From assembly GCA_013140405.1 (NCBI GenBank), contig JABFSV010000051.1, positions 1 to 5,910 of the forward strand: 5,910 nt of DNA, given 5' to 3'. The DNA is from Methyloglobulus sp. Lineage in GTDB: Bacteria; Pseudomonadota; Gammaproteobacteria; Methylococcales; Methylomonadaceae. Shown here one piece after another: positions 1 to 5,910 of the stretch. The translations under genes were made by a program, and so were the position numbers. The notes under the pieces are model-generated. The model worked only from the letters and a program-made list of their open reading frames with translations, was not told the origin of the DNA and ran no database searches. Every line of letters begins with the position of its first letter. Positions within the stretch are counted from its first letter, which is position 1.

Positions 1-985
1 CTTCGCTAATCACTAAACCAGAAAGGGTGGCAGTTTCTGCGCCCAAGGTTTCTGCAAAACGTAATACCCGCAATATTTCATCGCGTTGTTGTGGCGGTAG
101 GCGCTGTAGTTTGGGTGTCTCCACATATACAACAATACATTGGGCGTGCAGGCTTGCCGCCAGGCGCTTACCGGCGCGTACCAGCCGTTCAGCGATGGCG
201 TTAGGGCCGATACAAATCAAGATGCACTCACCGATCTGCCATATATCCCGGATGGCATTATCATCCCGGTAATCCAGCATTTGGGCATCAACCCGGTCAG
301 CAGTCAGCCGTAGCGATAACTCCCGCAACGCAATCAGGTTACCTTTGCGAAAAAAATGTTGCATCGCCCGTTCAGCTTGCTGGGGGATATAGACTTTGCC
401 TTCTTTCAACCGCATCAATAAATCGTCGGGCGGCAAGTCGATTAATTCGATCTCATCGGCAAGTTCAAAAACCGTATCGGGAACCGTTTCCGTTACCTGT
501 ACTCCGGTAACCTGGTTGATGTCGTCATTCAGGCTTTCCAAATGTTGGACATTTAGGGTGCTATAGACATCAACCCCTGCTTTTAACAATTCATCAATAT
601 CCTGCCAACGTTTCGGATGCCTACATCCCACCGCATTACTGTGGGCTAACTCATCGATTAAAATTAAAGTGGGCTTGCGTTTTAGTGCGCCATCCAAATC
701 AAACTCACGTTGCACAGTCCCTCGATATTGCACCAACTTAGGCGGCAAGACATCTAATCCTTGTAAGACGGCAATGGTTTCTTGGCGCTCATGGGTTTCG
801 ACTAGTCCTACTACAACATCAACCCCTTTAAGGCGTTTGCCATGGGCGGCTAAAAGCATGGCGTAGGTTTTACCGACACCCGCAGCTGCCCCGAAAAATA
901 TTTTTAATCGGCCACGTTTGCTCTGTTGTTCCTCACGTTCCACACGGGCGAGTAATACATCAGGATTTGGGCGTTCACTGTTCAT
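1..985 (-). CDS. kdpD: KdpD, osmosensitive K+ channel sensor histidine kinase (N-terminal part, runs off left edge)
   Basis: This is the N-terminal 328 residues of the membrane sensor kinase that, with KdpE, switches on kdp transcription under K+ limitation. The reading frame is open from the ATG at 985 to the window edge. The KdpD cytoplasmic domain comes first: Walker A GAAAGVGKT at residues 32-40, a Walker B-like stretch LILIDELAHSN at about 107-117, then HPKRWQDIDELL, NVQHLESLND, EGKVYIPQQAERA and FFRKGNLIALREL up to about 223. From about residue 252 a universal-stress-protein-like domain begins (ILICIGPNAIAERLVRA, VYVETPKL, ETLGAETATLSG). The four membrane spans, the GAF-like region and the catalytic histidine kinase core (E. 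coli KdpD has about 894 residues) lie outside the window. The start aligns with the E. coli N-terminus (MNNEPLRPDPDRLL against MNSERPNPDVLL). No clear Shine-Dalgarno site precedes it. Residues 119 and 121 are V and C where E. coli has P and S (NAPGSRHPKRW). Confidence 0.97.
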   Translation of the reverse strand, partial: MNSERPNPDVLLARVEREEQQSKRGRLKIFFGAAAGVGKTYAMLLAAHGKRLKGVDVVVGLVETHERQETIAVLQGLDVLPPKLVQYRGTVQREFDLDGALKRKPTLILIDELAHSNAVGCRHPKRWQDIDELLKAGVDVYSTLNVQHLESLNDDINQVTGVQVTETVPDTVFELADEIELIDLPPDDLLMRLKEGKVYIPQQAERAMQHFFRKGNLIALRELSLRLTADRVDAQMLDYRDDNAIRDIWQIGECILICIGPNAIAERLVRAGKRLAASLHAQCIVVYVETPKLQRLPPQQRDEILRVLRFAETLGAETATLSGLVISE

Positions 986-1094
986 GATGATTGATTCGTC
1001 GATCTTATGTGCATAATTTCATTTAGGTAACCAATTTCAAGGGCGATTTCGGCATCCTCTACCTAGTCACGTTGAACTGTCTATCGGTAAATGT
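986..1094. other. 109-base gap between the helical-bundle gene and kdpD
   Basis: No gene, convincing hairpin with T-tract, or strong ribosome binding site is visible here. The kdpD frame is closed upstream by a TGA, with no ATG, GTG or TTG in frame before 985. The stretch holds a weak promoter-like pair and a 10-codon open frame that I do not call as a gene. Without a terminator, read-through from the upstream gene into kdpD remains likely. Confidence 0.6.
1013..1040 (-). promoter_or_regulatory. Weak candidate sigma-70 promoter ahead of kdpD
   Basis: On the minus strand TTGAAA (1035-1040) matches the -35 consensus at 5 of 6 positions. AATTAT (1013-1018) matches the -10 consensus at 4 of 6, with a 16-base spacer. 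It lies about 30 bases before the kdpD start, so a transcript from it would have a short leader. Such pairs arise often by chance in AT-rich gaps, so this is a suggestion only. It would give low constitutive kdpD expression separate from the K+-controlled operon promoter, which should lie beyond the right edge. Confidence 0.22.
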
Positions 1095-2024
1095 CTATTT
1101 CCCTTTTTTCAATCGGAGAAGCGAATAATTACCCTGGGCTTGAACTGTCCCCTGGAGAGTGGTGAGAATTTCCTGGCATTGTGAAGAAATCAACCTTTTC
1201 TTGCCCAAGGATAGTTCTGCTGACTTGATATTGGTATTCAGACGAGAAAGCCTTAAGACTTCGCTGGTCAGTTTTAAGAACCGATCATAAGCAGTTTGTG
1301 CGCTTTTAAGGTCTGGATTATCCCTTAGTGCGGCAATGCCGCTTAGAGTATTAAGGGCTTTTTTAGCTGATCCGTCATAAGACTTGATGCTTTGTTCAAT
1401 TTTATCCATCTGTTTGTCATCCGCCTCTTCAATATGTGGTTTGTGGAGGGCAAATATTTTAAAGCTGGCGGTGAGCGCTTCATACGCAGGCATGATAGTC
1501 CCATTACATTGATTATCCTTATTGTCCCGCTGGATGATACGGTTCAAGCTCTCTTCAAATCGTGCCATTTCTTGGGCGCATTCTGTTGAGGATATTTTTT
1601 GGGCTTTGAGATTGGTGTTTTGGACTGCCAGGCTCAGGATTGTTTCATCTAGTTTTCTGTACTGTGACCAACAAATATTAAATTCATTAACCAATTCTAT
1701 CTCTTTTGAATACTTGCCTTGCTGGATGATGGATTCGATTTCCTTCCGGTTTTTTTCCACGTGATCGGTAGCTTGACGTGCTTTGACAGCAAAAGCTCCT
1801 GATTCCTCATCAGTAATTGCTAGTACGGCGTTTTTTTCAGCCTCAATAGCTTCGAGAAGTTTAATCCGCATCGTAGAGACTAAATCGCTCTTAATAGACT
1901 GGTTCTCGAATGGATTGTAACCCGCTTTATAAAGGCTGCCATACAGTGTGAATGCTCCCAAAACAGTAAGCGTTATTACCCAGGGCAAGATTGCAAATAA
2001 TCTTCTCTTTGTCTTTTGTTCCAT
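1095..2024 (-). CDS. Membrane-anchored tandem four-helix-bundle (4HB_MCP-like) protein, function unknown
   Basis: A 309-residue protein with no established name that I recognise. It begins with a short basic stretch (MEQKTKRR) and one hydrophobic span at about residues 9-31. The remaining roughly 275 residues are polar, nearly proline-free and strongly helical, and should lie in the periplasm by the positive-inside rule. Residues 61-75 (EAEKNAVLAITDEES) and NTNLKAQ at 136-142 look like the four-helix-bundle ligand-binding domain of chemoreceptors and related kinases (4HB_MCP). The second half repeats the pattern with NTNIKSA at 263-269, so the protein appears to be a tandem duplication. No HAMP, signalling-tip, kinase or cyclase domain and no second membrane span is seen, so any signal must pass to a partner. 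It has four cysteines (118, 149, 173, 283). The ATG at 2024 gives a normal membrane anchor but has only a weak AGG 7 bases upstream. It sits between kdpC and kdpD on the same strand, which suggests a Kdp-linked sensory or accessory role. That role is inference. The gene looks poorer in GC than its neighbours. Confidence 0.85.
   Translation of the reverse strand: MEQKTKRRLFAILPWVITLTVLGAFTLYGSLYKAGYNPFENQSIKSDLVSTMRIKLLEAIEAEKNAVLAITDEESGAFAVKARQATDHVEKNRKEIESIIQQGKYSKEIELVNEFNICWSQYRKLDETILSLAVQNTNLKAQKISSTECAQEMARFEESLNRIIQRDNKDNQCNGTIMPAYEALTASFKIFALHKPHIEEADDKQMDKIEQSIKSYDGSAKKALNTLSGIAALRDNPDLKSAQTAYDRFLKLTSEVLRLSRLNTNIKSAELSLGKKRLISSQCQEILTTLQGTVQAQGNYSLLRLKKGK
1149..1499 (-). repeat. 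Second copy of the internal protein repeat (residues about 176-292)
   Basis: This copy aligns with the first at an offset of 126-127 residues: the acidic pair EE (199-200) matches EE (73-74), and NTNIK (263-267) matches NTNLK (136-140). The YDRFLKLTSEVLRL helix matches the YRKLDETILSL helix. It is more diverged from the family pattern than copy one, as expected if one bundle kept ligand binding and the other became structural. That reading is inference. Confidence 0.6.
1545..1877 (-). repeat. First copy of an internal protein repeat (residues about 50-160)
   Basis: This copy spans the DEES segment (72-75), the loop near residue 105, the helix with FNICWSQYRKLDETILSLA, and NTNLKAQ at 136. It is the better match to the canonical 4HB_MCP sequence style. 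The repeat is visible only at protein level; the DNA copies have diverged too far to see directly. Confidence 0.6.
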
Positions 2025-2128
2025 AATTCAGCCTATTAACTTAGTTTAAGGTCAGTTCATGATAATCCTTTGACGGAAAATCAATCCAAGCAATATCGAC
2101 CCAAATTCCATGACACATCCTGGTCGGC
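2025..2128. other. 104-base gap between kdpC and the helical-bundle gene
   Basis: AT-rich, with no gene. Just before the downstream ATG lies a short imperfect AT-rich palindrome (2036-2049, ttaacttagtttaa on the plus strand). Near kdpC, the 5-base arms cgacc (2098-2102) and ggtcg (2122-2126) could pair across a loop of about 19 bases, but no T-tract follows and I do not call a terminator. The gap is much wider than those inside kdpABC, so the downstream gene could be expressed at a different level. Confidence 0.55.
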
Positions 2129-2701
2129 TTAGTGAACGGCATCCAACGTCAGATTTAATCTCAAAACATTGACCCGCGGCTCTCCGAGCAAGCCCCATTG
2201 CCGCCCCTCAGTATGCGACTGCACTAATTCCCGAAGCTTTTCTGGGTTAATCTTTCGTACTTTGGCGATACGGTCGACTTGATATTCAGCCGCCGCCGGG
2301 CTAATGTGCGGATCAAGGCCACTGGCTGAAGCGGTGATCAGGTCAACTGGAACGGGTGCTTTATTTTCAGGATCGTTAGCTTGCAAAGCCGCAATACGAA
2401 CCTTCACTGTCTCCACGAGGCTTGGATTACTAGGCCCTACGTTAGAACCGCTAGAAGCCCCGGCGTTATAAGGGCTAGGCGATGTCGCAGAAGGCCTTCC
2501 CCAAAAATAATCGGGCCGGGAAAAGGGTTGCCCGATAAGTTCAGACCCAGCAATATGCTCCTTGTTGACGAATAAACTGCCGTTGGCCTGACTTGGAAAT
2601 AGCATCTGTGCGCCAAAGGTCACTAACAGCGGATAGGCAATGCCGGTTAAGAACGTAAAAAACAAGAGCATGATTAATGCAGGTTTGAGTTGTTGAGTCA
2701 T
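2129..2701 (-). CDS. kdpC: KdpC, K+-transporting ATPase subunit C
   Basis: This is the small subunit of the KdpFABC pump, which stabilises the KdpA-KdpB assembly and increases the ATP affinity of KdpB. It is 190 residues, the same length as E. coli KdpC. One N-terminal membrane span lies at about 8-30 (PALIMLLFFTFLTGIAYPLL). The periplasmic domain carries the family landmarks: QANGSL (38-43), GSELIGQPF (52-60), YFWGRPSAT (65-73), YNAGASSGSN (78-87), the VPVDLITASASGLDPHISPAAA block (117-138) and VNVLRLNLTLD (177-187). The ATG at 2701 has a strong GGAGG site 8 bases upstream that begins right after the kdpB stop codon. Only 14 bases separate the two genes, so translation is probably coupled. 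The gene looks intact, with no missing motif. Confidence 0.98.
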   Translation of the reverse strand: MTQQLKPALIMLLFFTFLTGIAYPLLVTFGAQMLFPSQANGSLFVNKEHIAGSELIGQPFSRPDYFWGRPSATSPSPYNAGASSGSNVGPSNPSLVETVKVRIAALQANDPENKAPVPVDLITASASGLDPHISPAAAEYQVDRIAKVRKINPEKLRELVQSHTEGRQWGLLGEPRVNVLRLNLTLDAVH

Positions 2702-2709
2702 GATACTTT

Positions 2710-2714
2710 CCTCC
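2710..2714 (-). promoter_or_regulatory. Ribosome binding site of kdpC
   Basis: The minus strand reads GGAGG 8 bases before the kdpC ATG. It overlaps nothing but abuts the kdpB TAA (2716-2718), so ribosomes ending kdpB are placed to start kdpC. Confidence 0.85.
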
Positions 2715-2715
2715 G

Positions 2716-4785
2716 TTAAAGCACTAAGGCTGTTAAGCCGAGATCGATTAACTTGATCCCGATGAAAGGCACAATGACACCGCCACCGCCGTAGATGAGT
2801 AAATTATTACGCAGCAACACTTCAGCACTTTGAGGACGGTAAGTAACGCCTTTCAACGCTAAAGGGATTAACGCAACGATGATCAGGGCGTTAAAAATGA
2901 CGGCTGAGAGAATTGCATTGTCAGGGCTGCTAAGTCCCATGATATTTAGCGCACCCAATTCTGGATAGGTGCTGGCAAAAGCGGCAGGGACAATCGCAAA
3001 ATACTTCGCCAAGTCATTGGCTAAGCTGAAAGTGGTTAATGCTCCGCGAGTCATCAGCATTTGTTTGCCAGTTTCGACGATTTCAATCAGTTTCGTCGGA
3101 TTGGAATCTAAGTCGACCATATTTCCAGCTTCCTTGGCAGCTTGCGTACCTGAATTCATCGCCACCGCCACATCAGCCTGGGCTAGGGCTGGGGCATCAT
3201 TAGTACCGTCTCCGGTCATCGCGACCAAGCGACCTTCCGCCTGTTGTTCGCGAATGAGCTTAAGTTTGGCTTCCGGTGTTGCCTCCGCCAAGAAATCGTC
3301 AACTCCGGCTTCCGCAGCAATGGCTGCTGCGGTCAATCGGTTATCGCCAGTAATCATGATGGTTTTAATGCCCATGCGCCGTAGCTCGACAAAACGTTCC
3401 TTGATTCCGCCTTTGACGGTATCTTTGAGTTCAATTACACCTAACACACGACCACCTTCAGCCACTAATAATGGTGTGCTGCCCCTACGCGCCACGTTAT
3501 CAGCAAGATTTTTTGCCTCATCCGGAAACTTTCCCTGTTGCGATTCCACATAAGCACGAATAGCGTCCGCTGCACCTTTACGGATTTGTCGGTCGCCGAT
3601 GTTAACGCCGCTCATTCGGGTTTGCGCGCTGAAAGCAACGAAGGTAGCGCCTAGTTCTTGGATATTGCGTTCCCTTAAGGCGAATTTTTGTTTGGCTAAA
3701 ATGATAATGCTGCGGCCTTCCGGCGTTTCGTCAGCCAAGGTAGCTAACTGGGCGGAGTCTGCCAGTTCTTTTTCGCTGATGCCGCCAAGGGGATAAAAGC
3801 CCGATGCTTGCCGATTACCTAATGTGATTGTACCCGTCTTATCAAGCAGTAATACATCTACGTCGCCCGCTGCTTCAATAGCCCGCCCCGAGGTGGCGAT
3901 GACATTTTTTTGCATCATCCGACCGATACCGGCGACACCAATCGCAGATAATAAACCGCCTATCGTGGTCGGTATCAAGCAAACCAAAAGCGCGACAAGT
4001 ACAGTAATGGAAACTGGCGTACCCGATTTTGCGATGCCCACGCTGTAAATCGAATAAGGCAATAAAGTCACGGTGGTTAATAAAAATATCAAGGTCAGTG
4101 CAACCAATAAAATGGTCAGGGCAATTTCGTTAGGCGTTTTTTGGCGTGAGGCGCTTTCGACCATTGAAATCATGCGGTCGAGGAATGCTTCACCAGGATT
4201 TACCGTCACACGCACCACCAACCAATCGGATAACACCCGTGTTCCGCCCGTCACGGAACTGAAATCACCGCCGGATTCGCGGATGACCGGTGCACTTTCC
4301 CCAGTGATTGCACTCTCATCAACCGAGGCTGCCCCTTCGATGACTTCGCCATCGGCTGGCACGAAATCGCCTGCTTCGATTAAAACAATATCATCACGTC
4401 TTAATGACGTGCTGACCACTTTGGCGTAGTTGTTGCCGTAACGCGGTTCATCGAGTTTTTTTGCCATGAGTTCGCGTTTTGCACCGCGTAAGGATGCCGC
4501 CTGTGCTTTACTGCGGCCTTCAGCGATACTTTCAGCAAAATTGGCGAATAAAACCGTAAACCAAAGCCAAAAGGTTATGGCTAACATGAATCCGAGCTGT
4601 TGATAGTCGCCTTTGAAAACGCTTTCCAGGCATAAACCTGTGGTCAAAATGCTACCGATGTAAACCACAAACATCACCGGATTTTTCCATTGCTGTTGCG
4701 GTGCTAATTTACGTAACGTATCGAATAGTGCTTCAATCAGAAGCGCTTTTGTTATGAAGGGGTGCGTGTGATGTTTAGTGGTCAT
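2716..4785 (-). CDS. kdpB: KdpB, K+-transporting P-type ATPase catalytic subunit
   Basis: KdpB hydrolyses ATP and drives K+ uptake in the inner-membrane KdpFABC complex. From the ATG at 4785 it has 689 residues (E. coli 682). All P-type ATPase landmarks are present: the actuator loop TGES (161-164), the membrane P272 in CLIPTTIGG, the phosphorylated aspartate D315 in DKTGT, the nucleotide-binding K403 in [12 protein letters not shown] (479-482) and the hinge GDGTNDAP (525-532). D591 and K594 in the fifth span ([10 protein letters not shown]) match E. coli D583 and K586, which help couple ATP hydrolysis to transport. The serine of TGES, reported in E. coli (S162) as the inhibitory phosphorylation site at high K+, is kept. 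The loop between spans 3 and 4 is about 6 residues longer than in E. coli. The frame extends upstream to a TTG at 4809, but the ATG at 4785 has an ideal ribosome site and a better N-terminus, so I chose it. Confidence 0.99.
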   Translation of the reverse strand: MTTKHHTHPFITKALLIEALFDTLRKLAPQQQWKNPVMFVVYIGSILTTGLCLESVFKGDYQQLGFMLAITFWLWFTVLFANFAESIAEGRSKAQAASLRGAKRELMAKKLDEPRYGNNYAKVVSTSLRRDDIVLIEAGDFVPADGEVIEGAASVDESAITGESAPVIRESGGDFSSVTGGTRVLSDWLVVRVTVNPGEAFLDRMISMVESASRQKTPNEIALTILLVALTLIFLLTTVTLLPYSIYSVGIAKSGTPVSITVLVALLVCLIPTTIGGLLSAIGVAGIGRMMQKNVIATSGRAIEAAGDVDVLLLDKTGTITLGNRQASGFYPLGGISEKELADSAQLATLADETPEGRSIIILAKQKFALRERNIQELGATFVAFSAQTRMSGVNIGDRQIRKGAADAIRAYVESQQGKFPDEAKNLADNVARRGSTPLLVAEGGRVLGVIELKDTVKGGIKERFVELRRMGIKTIMITGDNRLTAAAIAAEAGVDDFLAEATPEAKLKLIREQQAEGRLVAMTGDGTNDAPALAQADVAVAMNSGTQAAKEAGNMVDLDSNPTKLIEIVETGKQMLMTRGALTTFSLANDLAKYFAIVPAAFASTYPELGALNIMGLSSPDNAILSAVIFNALIIVALIPLALKGVTYRPQSAEVLLRNNLLIYGGGGVIVPFIGIKLIDLGLTALVL

Positions 4786-4792
4786 TAGGTAA

Positions 4793-4800
4793 CTCCTTTT
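4793..4800 (-). promoter_or_regulatory. Ribosome binding site that fixes the kdpB start
   Basis: The minus strand reads AAAAGGAG ending 7 bases before the ATG at 4785. The alternative in-frame TTG at 4809 lies upstream of this site and would add eight residues (MIDKRSYL) not expected in the family. The site therefore supports the shorter, ATG-initiated protein. Confidence 0.85.
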
Positions 4801-4810
4801 ATCAATCAAC

Positions 4811-5910
4811 TTAATGCAGATTTATGAGTTGTAAGTGTTCAACAATGGGCCCTAACGCCAATGCTGGCACAAAGGTTAACGCGCCTACCAATAAGATGGT
4901 TGCGATTAACAACAACACAAACAGAGGGGTATGCGTAGGCAAAGTACCCACGGTTATCGGCACCGATTTTTTGGCAGCTAATGATCCGGCGATCGCCAAC
5001 ACAGGGATAATGATCCCGTAACGACCAAACAACATGATGATACCTAGGACAATATTATAAAACGGTGTGTTGGCGCTTAAGCCTGCAAAGGCACTGCCGT
5101 TATTACCCGCCGCCGAAGAAAAAGCGTAAAGAATTTCACTAAAGCCGTGTGCGCCTGGATTGGCAATCGCCAGTTTGCCCACGTCCGTAACTACCGCCAA
5201 TGCCGTTCCCATCAGGATAAAAAATGCCGGAATTAAGATAACAATTGCTGCCATTTTGATCTCGAAAGATTCAATTTTTTTACCCAGATATTCTGGCGTA
5301 CGTCCGATCATCAACCCGGCAACAAAGACGGCAATGATAGCGAAAATCAACATGCCATAAAGCCCAGAACCGACACCTCCGAAAATGACTTCGCCCAATT
5401 GAATCAGGCACATCGGCACCATGCCACTCAGCGGCATAAACGAATCATGCATGGCATTCACCGAGCCATTAGAGGCAGCGGTCGTTGCCGTTGCCCAAAG
5501 CACTGAATTGACAATGCCGAAGCGGGTTTCCTTGTCCTCCATGTTCCCGCCCGATTGCGTCAGGCTGGGAGCTTGATCGACACCTAATGCCGACAATAAT
5601 GGGTTGCCCGCTTGCTCGTAGTGGAGCGTTACCAGTAATGCGCCGAGCAAAACCACGGTCATTGTGGTTAAAATCGCCCAGCCTTGTCGTGTGTCATTGA
5701 TCATCGTTCCAAAGCTATGGCATAAAGCGGCGGGGATTAATAAAATCGCCAATAACTCCAGAAAATTCGACAACGGCGTTGGATTTTCAAAAGGATGCGC
5801 GGAATTGGCATTAAAAAAACCGCCGCCATTCGTACCCAATTGCTTGATAGCAATCTGGGATGCTGCTGGGCCGACGGCAATAGTTTGGATATTGCTTTGC
5901 TCCCCTTGTG
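4811..5910 (-). CDS. kdpA: KdpA, K+-transporting ATPase K+-binding subunit (C-terminal part, runs off right edge)
   Basis: This is the channel-like subunit that selects and binds K+ in the KdpFABC pump, and it is related to the Trk/Ktr/HKT K+ transporter superfamily. The last 365 residues are visible, about two thirds of the usual length of about 560; the first K+ filter loop and the N-terminus are beyond the edge. The other three pore loops are seen: GTNGGG (codons at 5819-5836, matching E. coli G232), [12 protein letters not shown] (its glycine at 5465-5467, matching G345) and GNNGSAFAG (glycine at 5096-5098, matching G468). Other landmarks are [57 protein letters not shown] and [13 protein letters not shown] near the end. 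The frame stays open upstream of the TTG at 5839 (reading [21 protein letters not shown]), so that codon is an internal leucine and not a start. The stop is 25 bases before kdpB. Where E. coli has Cys before the third filter glycine, this protein has Asn. Confidence 0.98.
   Translation of the reverse strand, partial: QGEQSNIQTIAVGPAASQIAIKQLGTNGGGFFNANSAHPFENPTPLSNFLELLAILLIPAALCHSFGTMINDTRQGWAILTTMTVVLLGALLVTLHYEQAGNPLLSALGVDQAPSLTQSGGNMEDKETRFGIVNSVLWATATTAASNGSVNAMHDSFMPLSGMVPMCLIQLGEVIFGGVGSGLYGMLIFAIIAVFVAGLMIGRTPEYLGKKIESFEIKMAAIVILIPAFFILMGTALAVVTDVGKLAIANPGAHGFSEILYAFSSAAGNNGSAFAGLSANTPFYNIVLGIIMLFGRYGIIIPVLAIAGSLAAKKSVPITVGTLPTHTPLFVLLLIATILLVGALTFVPALALGPIVEHLQLINLH

Noticed and set aside
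27..866. Plus-strand open frames opposite kdpD
   Set aside because: They are antisense to well-conserved KdpD sequence, and their translations show no family features.
1023..1055. Ten-codon open frame (MPKSPLKLVT) in the gap before kdpD
   Set aside because: Too short to judge, and its AGAGG lies directly against the ATG, which is poor spacing. No attenuator-like hairpins accompany it, so it is probably chance.
2098..2126. Possible hairpin after kdpC (arms cgacc / ggtcg)
   Set aside because: The stem is only about 5 base pairs, the loop is long and no T-tract follows, so it is not a credible intrinsic terminator.
2969..3553. Plus-strand open frame of 194 codons opposite kdpB
   Set aside because: It is an antisense shadow of the strongly conserved kdpB catalytic region, with low-complexity Ala/Ser-rich translation and no recognisable domain.
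4786..4809. Upstream extension of kdpB to a TTG codon
   Set aside because: It would place the strong AAAAGGAG ribosome site inside the coding region. The ATG at 4785 has ideal spacing and a family-like N-terminus.
5837..5839. TTG at 5839 as a kdpA start
   Set aside because: The frame continues upstream to the window edge with clear KdpA sequence, and this codon is the leucine just before the GTNGGG filter loop. The gene is cut by the edge, not short.

Overview
The window holds most of a kdp operon (high-affinity K+-transporting P-type ATPase), read entirely on the minus strand. In transcription order (right to left) it contains: kdpA, with its 5' end cut by the right edge; kdpB; kdpC; an unnamed gene for a membrane-anchored helical-bundle protein; and the start of the sensor kinase gene kdpD, cut by the left edge. 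KdpA, KdpB, KdpC and the N-terminal part of KdpD match the well-known Escherichia coli proteins from memory along their visible lengths. The organism is therefore probably a proteobacterium, most likely a gammaproteobacterium. The moderate GC content and protein style would fit an environmental lineage such as a methanotroph or sulfur oxidiser, but that is only an impression.

Layout: kdpA (4811 to beyond 5910), 25 bases, kdpB (2716-4785, with an ATG start behind a strong Shine-Dalgarno site), 14 bases, kdpC (2129-2701), 104 bases, unnamed gene (1095-2024), 109 bases, kdpD (985 to beyond 1). kdpABC are tightly packed and surely co-transcribed. The two gaps around the unnamed gene are wider and lack a convincing terminator. 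Transcription may run through into kdpD, possibly with help from a weak internal promoter.

How the genes work together: KdpA is the K+-selective channel-like subunit, KdpB the ATP-hydrolysing P-type subunit, and KdpC the single-span subunit that stabilises the complex. KdpD senses K+ limitation or ionic conditions and phosphorylates KdpE, whose gene probably lies beyond the left edge. The unnamed gene encodes one N-terminal membrane anchor followed by a largely helical, predicted periplasmic region. That region is a tandem duplication resembling the four-helix-bundle sensor domain of chemoreceptors (4HB_MCP), with no HAMP, kinase or signalling output domain. Its position between the pump genes and the sensor kinase gene makes it the item of real interest: a candidate extracytoplasmic accessory or sensory partner of the Kdp pump or of KdpD. 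No RNA genes, insertion sequences, CRISPR arrays or attachment sites were seen.
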